Positions 8,101-16,113 of a stretch of DNA of 53,578 nucleotides are shown here, piece by piece. The notes beneath the pieces were generated by a model. The model worked only from the letters and a program-made list of their open reading frames with translations. It was not told the origin of the DNA and did not search any database. Position numbers and translations under genes: made by a program. The first letter of the stretch is position 1, and each line of letters opens with the position of its first letter. This stretch comes from a virus, in the IMG/VR virus record IMGVR_UViG_3300040816_000922, positions 1 through 53,578 of that record; one strand, written 5' to 3'.

Positions 8101-11100
8101 TTCCCGTCCCTGATAAAAGAGTTGATCTTGTCGATTAGGGCTTTGGTCGTTCCGCTGAGCGCCGCCGTCTTGATCTCGCCCGACGGAACCGGGTGCCCGA
8201 ACTTCGCTTCGTACAAAGCCATCGCCCGCTGGAGTGGATTCTCTGCGGCGATTCGAGTCCAGTTGAACGCCATTTCTTCCTCCGTTGAACCGCTGAGAAG
8301 CGGTCTCTGCCGCATCCTGGATGACGGCAAAGGTCTGCGGCATGTTGCGGCGCAGCGCCTCGCGGTCAGTGTAATAGAGAGCATAGGACTGAGCAAAAAG
8401 CTCCCGGGCAATAAGCACCTGATCCTCTTGCGAGATCTGCCCTCCGCCGTCCTTGAGCATCCCCTCAATCAGGTTAAGGGGGTAGGTGTAATACTCAGAG
8501 AGCTCGCCGCCCTGCCACTGCTCGGCAGCCTCATTGAACAAGGGCTTGCCATCGACAATGAGCTCCCCGTTCTGCTGCTGCGCCTGGAACCCAAAGGAGC
8601 TTTGGACCATGCGGGCGGCAAGTCCCCTGCCCTGCGCCATGTTGAAGTCAACGGCGTGACCCACCTCGTGGGCAAGGGTGGACCGGAGAACCCGCCGGAG
8701 GCTTTGCTTGTACTCGCTGCGATCCCCTGAGGTGTCGCTTGCCAGGTCGGCAAACAGCTGAGAGTTAATCCCGACAACGCCAGCCTGGTAGTCAAAATAG
8801 CCAACCGTGCCGTCCGTGGTGTCGAAGGAAACGATGCCGTTCTGAGCCAGGTTGCCGATCAGATCGGTCGTGATACCGATCTCGGATAGATCCTCCATTG
8901 CTGCCGCGAGCTCGTTGCGGGCAAAGGAAGGGATCTGGTTTCCGCGATAGCCATTGGAGACAACATCCTCCGCCTGGCTGTATACAACCGAATCAGGGGT
9001 TCCTACCGAGGCTGCTCGGATGAATCGGACCTTGGGGATAGAGGTAATTCGCCCGGCATATCGGAAGCTTCCGGGGCTCTGCTCGAAGTCGATGCGCTTG
9101 AAGAGCGACGGGCTATCCGGTCCTTCTTCAGGAACTCGATTGCCTCCCTCGGGAGCAGCATCGGCGGCTCGTCCGGGTGCTTCAGGTTCGCGTTGTGCGT
9201 TGCTACTGCCAGCATCCGGTAGAACATCCGGTCGGTTAGCTGGCTGCGCGAAGAGGTCTTGGGGTTGTCCTGCATTATTCAGCCTCTCGAAGTTTTCAAT
9301 CGCAGAATCAACGATCTGATCAGTTGACGGCGCCTCGAGCTCCTCTCCAAACAGGCTTCCCGACTGCGAGGATTGATTCGCGGTTTCAAGGAATCGTCCC
9401 ATATCGGAGAGCAAAGAGCTCATCTTTTTGGCGGACCGCTTGTTTGCATCCAGCTGCTTGGCGAGAGTCGCGCTTACGGGGTCAATATCCCCAAACATCC
9501 CGGTCTGTGCAGCCAGATCTTCGACCGACCTATTCTCTCGGCGAGATTGCTGCAAGAGCTCAACCGCTCCTACAACCTTGGACACCAGATCACTGCTTAG
9601 GGTAGACCCCTCGGCTTCGAGCGCCCGAGCCCGAGCGAATACCGGAGCCGCTGTCTGCAATGCGTTCAGGACATTTTTGACATCCGGGTTAGTGTCCTCG
9701 GTGGCGACCGTAACCAGGCGAGCGTCACCATACGCCCTGGCGAAAACTGCATTCCGGATTCGGTTGACTAGAGCAGGCGTTGGGCGCCCGTCGCTTTGCA
9801 GTAAGCCTGATGCTTGGGTGGTCCCGAGCTCTGCCGAAAACTTTGATAGGAACCTGGCGTTGGATGCCGTATCAATCTCGCCGTTTTCGCCTGGAGCAAA
9901 GGAGGTCATCATCTCGTCAGAGATCATGTTTGCGTCTGCGAGCGCCTGCTCCGAAGGGGACATAGCGGCAATGGCGGACACGTTGGCGTCGCGGGTAAAC
10001 GCCTTTCGAGCGTCTACGGATAGGTCTCGAGTCCGGCGGCGGACGAGTACCGGGTTCGGAACAGAGTTGATCTGCTCCTCCGAAACTCCGCGCTGCTTAG
10101 CCTGCTCTCGCACCCAGGCAGCATATTCCCCCGCCTTGCCCCGTTGATACGCGAGCTGGAGGGCAGCCGCTCGACCATTGCCGCTCTCAACCACAAGATC
10201 GGGACCAACAACCGGGGCGCCGTCCTCTGCCCGCCCGGTGTCTCCAAGCTGCTCTGGAACCAGGGTGTTAGCAATCTCCTGGATCTGGACAAGGCTTGCC
10301 TGACGCGAGCGGTCCCGAGGCTGTAGTTCTGCCGGGTAAGCAGGGTTCACGCTGCCGTCGAATCTATTACTTGAGATCAGCTGGCTTGCATCGACGACCG
10401 CCCACTCCGCCTCAAACTCTTGAGCCTTGGAAGTCCTCACCCGAGCAGGGAGCCCGGTAAGGATTGGCGCGCCAGCGGTAGAAGCAGGCGCCTGGCTTTC
10501 CGCACCAGTAAGCCTGATGCCCCCGGTAAAATCAGGATCGATCAGACCCTGGTCAGCCAGGTCCTTTAAGACAGCCTGAGTCGGGTTAAAGCCGGTCCGA
10601 AGCCCGTTCTGAACATCGCTAACGGTAGGGTTTTCCGTGCTCCTAATGATCTCGAGAGCTTGCTGCGCCTGGGAGGCTACCGGCGCCTGGGCAATCGGAG
10701 CGTCTTGGTCAGCCTGTTCGACGGTATCTCTTGCAGAAAGCTGGATAGATGGCTGAGCTGGCGGATCTGGCAGTCCTTTCGGAATAAGATCTTTTTGCCC
10801 GGGAGCTGCGATATTGAGCTCTTGCAGCTTGCGAAGGCGCCGAAGGTTCTCCTGCTGCCTGGGGGTTAGGCTCCCCTCGTTACGGTCAGGCGTTCCCTCA
10901 AGGGGCGCGGTGCCCTGAGTCTCCGGGGCTGTATCGCTAGGGGGATTTTGAGGCGGCGCGGTAAGCCTTCTTGCTCCTGCGGTTACCCCAAGCTGCGCGC
11001 CACCACCCACAATCGTCGCGATTGAGGTAATCAGCTGGCGCTCTGCTTGAATTTCCCCAGCCCTTCCGTAATCCCCTTCATCGATTGCTTGCTCGAGCTC

Positions 11101-11934
11101 AGGGTCTAAGCCATTGGAGTAGGCATTGAGCGATTGGAAGAAAGTGGCGAGCTGCTCGCCAGGGATCTCGGTAAGCGCAAAGTCCCTCAGGGTTTTGGTA
11201 ATCTCCTGGCGCCCTTCTCCGCCCTTCCCGCCTAACGCGCGAACCAGGACCATGTTAGGGAGAACCTCGGTAGCTGCCTCAATTACCGCGTCAACCCCGG
11301 CATAGTTTGCCGCCTGGCTATGGTCTAGCCCCTCTGCTCGAGCCGTTGCGTAGCTATCCCCCGCCACAAGCGCGGACGCGCCCGTGGTGGCAACGGTGGG
11401 GCTGCGGGTAGCAAGAGCTGCAACCATCGTCGGCAGGTTTTGGGCAAAGGACACTACCCCGGAACGCACCCCTTCCTGCATTACGGAAAGGTTTTCAGGT
11501 CGGACGCTTGCGACTTCCCGGTCTATTTCCTGTGCCCGGGCAATCTGAGACTGCGCATCTTCCCTAAGCTGAGCCCCTAGCGGCGTCCGACTAATGATTT
11601 CCCTAACAGCATCCTGCGCAAGGTTGTACGCAGCAGCAGGACCCATCGTGTATCTTCCGGGCAGGCTAAGGGGGTCAGGCTCAGGTGCTGTCCCGAGATC
11701 GCTAGCCAGCCCTGCCCCAATCCCCCTGTAACTTTTTTCGGTTGCAAGGGCTATTTCTGACCCTAGCCCAGAGGCAATCCCGGAAAAGAACCCCTCGCTC
11801 TCAGGACGAACGGGCTCCGAGCCCAGACCGGACTCAACCTCATTCATGATGTCTTCGAGAGAGCGAGGAGTTTTTTGCTCCGGCGCCTTCTCCACTTCAT
11901 CCATGATAGAGCCGAGGCTGGGTCTCGTTGCCAT
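5164..11934 (-). CDS. Giant polyvalent virion protein with ParB-like, zincin and LPD38-type domains
   Basis: A 2,256-residue protein starting at ATG 11934, four bases after the upstream stop. The N-terminus repeats a SLxxIMxEVE unit twice (about 4-40). Around residues 490-680 is a DdrB/ParB-like domain with a GPDLVVESGNGRAAALQLAY core (GNGR near 580). At 1089-1093 lies HEVGH in LAHEVGHAVDF, a gluzincin-type metalloprotease motif. Residues about 1690-1990 (STTYNPAFFLVNAPRDLF, then a hydrophobic segment near 1925) resemble the LPD38 domain of polyvalent proteins. The rest is helical and low in recognisable folds. Polyvalent proteins are thought to be ejected with the genome and to act early against the host. 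As the last gene of the internal-virion group, it is likely an ejection protein. No clear peptidoglycan hydrolase was seen. Confidence 0.85.
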   Translation of the reverse strand: MATRPSLGSIMDEVEKAPEQKTPRSLEDIMNEVESGLGSEPVRPESEGFFSGIASGLGSEIALATEKSYRGIGAGLASDLGTAPEPDPLSLPGRYTMGPAAAYNLAQDAVREIISRTPLGAQLREDAQSQIARAQEIDREVASVRPENLSVMQEGVRSGVVSFAQNLPTMVAALATRSPTVATTGASALVAGDSYATARAEGLDHSQAANYAGVDAVIEAATEVLPNMVLVRALGGKGGEGRQEITKTLRDFALTEIPGEQLATFFQSLNAYSNGLDPELEQAIDEGDYGRAGEIQAERQLITSIATIVGGGAQLGVTAGARRLTAPPQNPPSDTAPETQGTAPLEGTPDRNEGSLTPRQQENLRRLRKLQELNIAAPGQKDLIPKGLPDPPAQPSIQLSARDTVEQADQDAPIAQAPVASQAQQALEIIRSTENPTVSDVQNGLRTGFNPTQAVLKDLADQGLIDPDFTGGIRLTGAESQAPASTAGAPILTGLPARVRTSKAQEFEAEWAVVDASQLISSNRFDGSVNPAYPAELQPRDRSRQASLVQIQEIANTLVPEQLGDTGRAEDGAPVVGPDLVVESGNGRAAALQLAYQRGKAGEYAAWVREQAKQRGVSEEQINSVPNPVLVRRRTRDLSVDARKAFTRDANVSAIAAMSPSEQALADANMISDEMMTSFAPGENGEIDTASNARFLSKFSAELGTTQASGLLQSDGRPTPALVNRIRNAVFARAYGDARLVTVATEDTNPDVKNVLNALQTAAPVFARARALEAEGSTLSSDLVSKVVGAVELLQQSRRENRSVEDLAAQTGMFGDIDPVSATLAKQLDANKRSAKKMSSLLSDMGRFLETANQSSQSGSLFGEELEAPSTDQIVDSAIENFERLNNAGQPQDLFAQPANRPDVLPDAGSSNAQREPEAPGRAADAAPEGGNRVPEEGPDSPSLFKRIDFEQSPGSFRYAGRITSIPKVRFIRAASVGTPDSVVYSQAEDVVSNGYRGNQIPSFARNELAAAMEDLSEIGITTDLIGNLAQNGIVSFDTTDGTVGYFDYQAGVVGINSQLFADLASDTSGDRSEYKQSLRRVLRSTLAHEVGHAVDFNMAQGRGLAARMVQSSFGFQAQQQNGELIVDGKPLFNEAAEQWQGGELSEYYTYPLNLIEGMLKDGGGQISQEDQVLIARELFAQSYALYYTDREALRRNMPQTFAVIQDAAETASQRFNGGRNGVQLDSNRRRESTPAGDGFVRSEVRAPGSVGRDQDGGAQRNDQSPNRQDQLFYQGREAESALGGDQGQAIPRESSELNEAPDPVQSGLNFNYESARAEGGMLSDREPSNLYNLDDETRTEAFLRKIQDKMLRVRLQLEKVKEVNGLDQLDEAVDVSLKETLYYGKVGEDFRRIEQMFERAVPILKDAGLSLEELGLYMYAMHAPERNQFIAEKRREAIARHEQAVAEGRNPRSQPPEPMDDGGSGMTNQEADQILLRFDQEGKTEELRRASQVMYGILQDARDRLNEAGMIDEETQVKWESSFKFYVPLQGFAEEMKTPVVGGARTGAGFSIGGSETMAALGRRTKAANPVLNSLRLAQEKAMRIRKNEVAVSMLDLTLEYPDSTSWKVYAEGNGPLEEMPGPGGGIVRQRINMRTARRQDNGDKRFMMAKIDGGTYFIELKDPLVNRAMQNAGATNSEEANKLVVQYLGGFTRALSQLSTTYNPAFFLVNAPRDLFTAMYNALAEQTRSDGRVEGKKIAGQIPKNWIASGRAFWRSARGKGGSTPEQVLFDRYAQEFREFGGMTGWANLLDLEKEASRIDSLTRINGKSSMIDAKRGARKVMDFIQDFNGAFENAARLSAYVAARQQGVSAERAADLAKNLTVNFNRRGESTAWINSFYMFFNAAVQGNMNVIRSLTGKTKQGTMTAAQRLAMASVGVSVGLAVMNRMISGEDDEGNLHYDMIPQHEKDRNMIFMNPLDGEDYFKIPLPYGFSVLHVIGTELTDAAFSPRKTPLDAVNNVFGAFLGSFSPLSVSASPNGITRTAIKSASPTIAQPWVQLAINENHWGSSILPRRYPNQEHLPNSLLHRPNTSEASIAIAQFLNEISGGEKHIPGMVDIAPDAIDHIVGFYAGGAGRFGMRLINFGGAAFTGDVEKLEARQYPLLRAVYGQPSKYEHLDSFYTNRNEILRVVDQKDSLRGKERLEFSRENASVLRLAGALKSAEKQLRSIRKAKRSAEKYMSEERFEEYEEQMVEREYKVYRRFNARFTKETAED

Positions 11935-11935
11935 A

Positions 11936-13297
11936 TTACTGATCGCCCCCTGCGCCCAAGACTTCTTGATAACGACCGTAGATCTCTTGAATTTGCGCAG
12001 GGTTGTAATTGCGAATCCGTTCGAGCTGCGCGTCAATCTGTTGAGGCGACTTCGTAAGGTACTCGCGCTGCGCCTCTTGCATGAGGAAAAAGCGCATTTC
12101 ATTAATACCTAGGTCTCGCTCTGCCCCTGCTGCCGAAGGCGCCGTGTCTCTCGGGAGGAGATTGCTCGGGACCACGCGCGAATACTCTTTGTCGAGTGCG
12201 TCATCAACGAAGTAACTGATGGGAAGCTCGGGACCAAGAAGGTCCGGGTCTTCGATCCCGTTGCGTCGAGTCATATAGGCTTTGTATGCCTCCTCTCCGC
12301 GCCTTTCCGCAGCAGAAAATCTATCCGGATCTGCCTTTCGGACCTGGTCGAGGAGGGCTCTCTTCATGGAGGGGTCCTCCTTCACCGCCGCTTGCACCAT
12401 GCTCAACCCGATAACAGGATTGATAATGTCTTCGAGGCGAATGTCGGCAGCTGGAGCGTTAGGGTCAGTGCTGCGTCCTACGGTAATCGGCGCCTCATAG
12501 GACCCGCCTTCTGCATCCACCTTGAGGTTAAGGCGCAGAACTGGAGCTCCGTCCTCTTCCTGCCCCACAACCTCATAGCTCACAACGTCAGCGTTGGTGA
12601 TCACGCCGTTGCGCCCGACCGCCCCTTGGATAGCCTTTAGGTTTGCGTCCATTCCAAGGTTCAGGGCATCAAGAAGCTCAGAGCTGTTCGCCTGCAAGGG
12701 TTTTTCCCCGCGAACAAAGCCCATAGCATTTTCGATGCGCCCCGCCGCTGCTTGGCTAAGCATAGCGGTGGGATGCAGTGCAGACCCTTCGGTAAGCTTT
12801 AGCCCCTGAAGCACCGATTCCGTCACCCCCTGCCCACTTGGATCCAGCATGGGAAGCCACTGAGTGAATCCTCTTCGTGCCGCATCAAGGCGTGCAGCAG
12901 TCTGGCTTTGCTCAAGGTCAAACTCGGTTTTGCTAGTGCTTGCTGCGGAAGAAGCCTCCTGCGCGCGGCTTGCCGCGATTCGCGCGGCTGACTCATCTCC
13001 AGCTCGAGCATCTTGCCTGAACGCGAGCGTGTTCTCGTAACCAGCTTGGCGCATATCGAATAAGGCTTTATCCCGAGCAGCGAGTGCGGCTTGCTCTGCG
13101 GCGGTGGCTTCTCGATCCGCCTGCTCGCGCATGTACTTCCGATACTCCTCATCCGCGCTAGCTTCTTGAACGGCTAGCTCGTAACGCTGCTTGAGATTTT
13201 CCGCATTTGCAGCGTCAGCCGCCTGGCGACGCTTGCGCTCTTCCATGTCGTTGACTAAGCCGTAGCCTGAGGTAAATCCTGCTGCAAAGCCGCCCAT
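11936..13297 (-). CDS. Putative internal virion (ejection) protein
   Basis: A 453-residue protein. The first 130 residues are a long Ala/Glu/Arg-rich helix (coiled coil), preceded by a glycine-rich GGFAAGFTSGYGLVNDM start. The rest is mixed alpha/beta with an acidic middle. No enzyme motif is seen. Its place between an Ala/Gly-rich protein and the giant polyvalent protein, and its composition, fit podovirus internal core proteins such as those at the equivalent place in T7 or P22. Function by position only. Confidence 0.7.
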   Translation of the reverse strand: MGGFAAGFTSGYGLVNDMEERKRRQAADAANAENLKQRYELAVQEASADEEYRKYMREQADREATAAEQAALAARDKALFDMRQAGYENTLAFRQDARAGDESAARIAASRAQEASSAASTSKTEFDLEQSQTAARLDAARRGFTQWLPMLDPSGQGVTESVLQGLKLTEGSALHPTAMLSQAAAGRIENAMGFVRGEKPLQANSSELLDALNLGMDANLKAIQGAVGRNGVITNADVVSYEVVGQEEDGAPVLRLNLKVDAEGGSYEAPITVGRSTDPNAPAADIRLEDIINPVIGLSMVQAAVKEDPSMKRALLDQVRKADPDRFSAAERRGEEAYKAYMTRRNGIEDPDLLGPELPISYFVDDALDKEYSRVVPSNLLPRDTAPSAAGAERDLGINEMRFFLMQEAQREYLTKSPQQIDAQLERIRNYNPAQIQEIYGRYQEVLGAGGDQ

Positions 13298-13309
13298 CCT
13301 TGAGCCTCC

Positions 13310-13924
13310 TTAGTCGAACATCTTGCCGACGAGGTACGCCCCGCCGAGCGCCAGAAGCACCCAGGGTGCTGCTGCTGCCATTCCTGCTGCTGCCGTGGTC
13401 CCTGCGGCTGTGGCGGCTGCCGTCGTCCCCGCTGCCGCTGCGGTTCCGGCTGCTGCTCCCCCCGCTGCGGTAGCTCCAGCTGCACCTGCCGCACCTGCCG
13501 CTCCGGCTCCAGCCGCTGCTCCGCCCGCCGCTCCAGCACCAACACCGCCTGCGGCTGCTGCGCCTCCTGCCGCCGCGCTTCCAGCGCCAGCTGCACCCGC
13601 GCCTGCCGCGCTAGCACCGGCTCCAGCTGAAGCCCCTCCGAAAGCGCTGTTTAGCGCTGCCAAGTCCCCGGCAATCTTCTGACCGAATACACCTTTGGCT
13701 GCCAGGCTTCGGGCTCCAGCATTTAGAGCCGCGCCTGCCCCAGTCGCGATCTTCGGACCAAATACCGCCGTCCCGATCCCGCCTACCGCAGCCTGCTGGG
13801 AGCGCACGTTCGCTTCCATCTGATCTCGAGCTGCTCGGCGCTGGGTTTCGACAGCGCTTAGATCTGCGAGCCCCCGGTTTGCTTGGGCTAGCGTTTCGCG
13901 CCCGGTCCCGATCAATCCTGCCAT
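13310..13924 (-). CDS. Ala/Gly-rich putative internal virion protein
   Basis: A 204-residue protein. The first 95 residues are ordinary helical sequence. Residues about 96-185 are almost only Ala and Gly with a few Thr and Ser, in GAAGAAGA-type runs. The end is a hydrophobic AAPWVLLALGGAYLVGKMFD segment that could insert in a membrane. Such glycine-zipper-like tracts are known in membrane-active and ejection proteins. The reading frame is intact through the repeat, which argues for selection. Likely a virion protein that enters the host membrane during DNA delivery. Confidence 0.75.
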   Translation of the reverse strand: MAGLIGTGRETLAQANRGLADLSAVETQRRAARDQMEANVRSQQAAVGGIGTAVFGPKIATGAGAALNAGARSLAAKGVFGQKIAGDLAALNSAFGGASAGAGASAAGAGAAGAGSAAAGGAAAAGGVGAGAAGGAAAGAGAAGAAGAAGATAAGGAAAGTAAAAGTTAAATAAGTTAAAGMAAAAPWVLLALGGAYLVGKMFD

Positions 13925-14517
13925 TAGGACAATCCTCCGAAGTCTCGCTTCGCCCCGACCGCCGTGTTCGCGGTGCCGGACATAAGCGACATCTGCCGGT
14001 CCCGAGCTCGCATACGGGTGTCTCGAAGCCCGCCTACCAGGTCAGATACCAGGTTGTTGCTGACATTGGGGTCTGCGCTGCCGGAGAGCCCTAGGCGCTG
14101 GCGGTCCCGGGCAGCCTGCCCTTGGACGTTGATCGCCGCTCCGGTAATCGCGTCCCGGCTCCGCGCCAGATCCAGGTTCAGCCCTGCGCCCTGGTTCATA
14201 ACCTCGTTGACCAGGCGATCCTCCACCGGAGCGAAGCGGTTCAGGTAATCGTTGAACTGCTCTTTGATAATGTTTGCCCGGGTGTCGGCTGCCGCAATGC
14301 TGCCCGTATCCCCATAACGCTCGCGCACCACCAGGTTCGAGTAGGTAGAAGGCGGCGGCGGATTAAACGTGTAAGTCGAGGGGTTGCCGTAGAGCTCCTG
14401 GCTTGCGGGCATGTTCCCAGGCTGGACTGCTGGACCACGCGTTTGCTGAAGCCCATCGATCAGCTGGGTGGGAAACCCAGGCAGGGTCCGGAGATAGTTG
14501 GCAATGTACTCGTCCAT
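13924..14517 (-). CDS. Internal virion protein, paralogue A
   Basis: A 197-residue protein with a Pro-rich N-terminal third and a helical C-terminal two thirds. The helical part contains FNDYLNRFAPVEDRLVNEVM, then RLGLSGSADPN and a Met/Arg-rich end. The upstream neighbour has the same order of motifs (RFQRYQDVFAPMENQFIRDA, then GVDPSSG), so the two look like ancient duplicates. Its stop overlaps the start of the Ala/Gly-rich gene. Confidence 0.7.
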   Translation of the reverse strand: MDEYIANYLRTLPGFPTQLIDGLQQTRGPAVQPGNMPASQELYGNPSTYTFNPPPPSTYSNLVVRERYGDTGSIAAADTRANIIKEQFNDYLNRFAPVEDRLVNEVMNQGAGLNLDLARSRDAITGAAINVQGQAARDRQRLGLSGSADPNVSNNLVSDLVGGLRDTRMRARDRQMSLMSGTANTAVGAKRDFGGLS

Positions 14518-14520
14518 CCT

Positions 14521-15084
14521 TTAGGTCCCCCGATTCTGATAAAGCCCGACGCCTACGCCGGTCGCCGCGCCCGCCACCTCGAGAGGGGCAATCGCTCGGC
14601 TGAGTCCAGCCCTCGCCTGGCTTTCCGCCTGGGCGTTGAGCTGGGCGGTCGCCTGACCCATCGACTGGACAGCATCGGTAGCCTGGTTCTGCCCAAGGGC
14701 AACCACGTTCTGCACCGCGCCGAAGCCACGATCCGTTTGCCCCACTAGAGCTCCGGCGATCCCCTGCCCCATGGCTCGTTGCTGAGCTCGGTCCAGGGCT
14801 CGGCTGGCACCACGGTAAGCACCGGAGCTCGGGTCGACTCCGCGAGCCACCAGGTTGGCGCCAAGAGTGTCTCGAGCCTGGTCGAACTGGGGTTGGAAGG
14901 CAGCGCTTGCCTGACCTGCCACTTCACCGTACTGCCCGGGAGAGCGCATGAGGAAGGCGTCCCGAATGAACTGGTTCTCCATCGGCGCAAACACATCCTG
15001 GTAGCGCTGGAACCGGCTGAGCATTACCTGTGCTAGGGCTTTGTCAGCGTTGGTTTCGGTATCCGGGGCGTCTTTCATTCCCAT
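14521..15084 (-). CDS. Internal virion protein, paralogue B
   Basis: A 187-residue, Ala/Gln-rich helical protein. A FAPMENQ motif near residue 32 and a RGVDPSSGAY turn near 82 match the neighbour at 13924-14517. The C-terminus ends with a glycine-rich AGAATGVGVGLYQNRG stretch. The composition fits small DNA-ejection proteins. Gene spacing on both sides is only a few bases. Confidence 0.7.
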   Translation of the reverse strand: MGMKDAPDTETNADKALAQVMLSRFQRYQDVFAPMENQFIRDAFLMRSPGQYGEVAGQASAAFQPQFDQARDTLGANLVARGVDPSSGAYRGASRALDRAQQRAMGQGIAGALVGQTDRGFGAVQNVVALGQNQATDAVQSMGQATAQLNAQAESQARAGLSRAIAPLEVAGAATGVGVGLYQNRGT

Positions 15085-15485
15085 CAGATTTCGCCTCTAT
15101 AGATCGTCATGTCGGGCTTGAGCCCCATCTTTTCCGCGATCCGGCTAAACCCCTTACGGTCTGACCAGAACTCGATGAACTTGAAGTCTGCGTCGCGCCC
15201 GATCTGCTGAATGTCTGACCAGTACCGCTCAATCGCGTTTCCGCTCTTTGACCAGCCGAACCAGACCAGGAGGTAAGGCTCTTCGCTGTACTGGCGACGG
15301 GCTCCCTTGAGGATCACAAACTCCTGCCCTTGCCCAAGCAGGAACCAGGCTTTCCCCTCCTCAACCTCTCTCCGCACATGCAGAGGGTCTAAGCCCCCGC
15401 CGAGCTCAAGAAGGATCGGGCTGACCCAGCTCCAGTTTTCCCCGATAGATCCGGGGTTTAACTGGCTTGATTTTAGGGAGGACAC
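15084..15485 (-). CDS. GNAT-like virion-region protein (T7 gp13-like position)
   Basis: A 133-residue protein with a GNAT-like strand-helix pattern: FVILKGARRQ, then YLLVWFGWSKSGNAIERYW, then FKFIEFWSDRKGFSRIAEKMG. The last motif resembles the sequence near the C-terminus of phage GNAT-like proteins that precede internal virion genes in many podoviruses. No acetyl-CoA loop (Q/RxxGxA) is evident, so it may be a structural or chaperone version of the fold. Confidence 0.5.
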   Translation of the reverse strand: MSSLKSSQLNPGSIGENWSWVSPILLELGGGLDPLHVRREVEEGKAWFLLGQGQEFVILKGARRQYSEEPYLLVWFGWSKSGNAIERYWSDIQQIGRDADFKFIEFWSDRKGFSRIAEKMGLKPDMTIYRGEI

Positions 15486-15491
15486 CTGAGA

Positions 15492-15710
15492 TCAGCCTCC
15501 GCCGTGGCTTGGGTTTTCAGCACCTCGTGGTATGCGGTGTGCAATCGAATTCACAAGGATCGCCAGCTCTTTGAACGCTTCTTTCAAATCCGTATCCGGC
15601 ATCGCATCGACCTTCGCCCGGATCTGGGCGGGGGTCATGCAAGCCCAATCGCAGCAGTCCAGGCTCTGGCATCTCTCGTGGTGCGCGACCTTGTGTATCT
15701 GCTTACGCAT
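15492..15710 (-). CDS. Hypothetical Cys/His-containing protein, 72 residues
   Basis: The N-terminus HKVAHHERCQSLDCCDWACM is rich in Cys and His and could bind a metal. A helix with TPAQIRAKVDAMP follows, and the tail is Gly/His-rich. It overlaps the upstream gene by 8 bases. No family recognised. Confidence 0.6.
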   Translation of the reverse strand: MRKQIHKVAHHERCQSLDCCDWACMTPAQIRAKVDAMPDTDLKEAFKELAILVNSIAHRIPRGAENPSHGGG

Positions 15711-16113
15711 CGGGGATCTCGATCACCCCGGCATGCTCGAGGTAGAGGGGGTGGTTGGCGATAAAGTTGAAGGCGCCAGGTCCATCGAACTCAATGGAGA
15801 GGTGCCCGTCAGCCAGCTCTACCGTCGAATTGTCGAACTCGAACCAGACCTGTGTGTTCTCGGGGAAGGTCAGCTCTACCTCCCACCCTCCGAAAACCTC
15901 TTGAGGATCACTGACTGTGACCGGGAGAGCGGGACGCGGGACTAGGGTTAAGGTCTCAAGATCGACCTTGAGCATGGTTAGGTCTTCCCCAGGCAGAACC
16001 TCGATCCGACCGATCCCGGCAATCTCCGGCAGAGGTGTGCCAATGGCGACGGTAGTCGTGCCAAGAATCGCGCCATCCGCAGTCCGGTATTTGACGTATG
16101 TCACCGTGCTCAT
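15703..16113 (-). CDS. Hypothetical tail-region protein, 136 residues
   Basis: A beta-rich acidic protein. Alternating strands such as FGGWEVELTFPENTQVWFEF and HLSIEFDGPGAFNF suggest an immunoglobulin-like or jelly-roll domain, common in tail accessory proteins. Its start overlaps the stop of the J-like fibre gene, which suggests a partner or accessory role for that fibre. No enzymatic motif. Confidence 0.6.
   Translation of the reverse strand: MSTVTYVKYRTADGAILGTTTVAIGTPLPEIAGIGRIEVLPGEDLTMLKVDLETLTLVPRPALPVTVSDPQEVFGGWEVELTFPENTQVWFEFDNSTVELADGHLSIEFDGPGAFNFIANHPLYLEHAGVIEIPDA

Noticed and set aside
11935-12102. N-terminal extension of the giant protein by 56 residues
   Set aside because: The extension overlaps the upstream gene, is rich in Ser/Arg typical of an off-frame reading, and the ATG at 11934 sits right after the upstream stop.
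13323-13682. Plus-strand Ala/Pro-rich 119-residue frame
   Set aside because: It is the mirror of the Ala/Gly-coding repeat on the minus strand, without a ribosome site.
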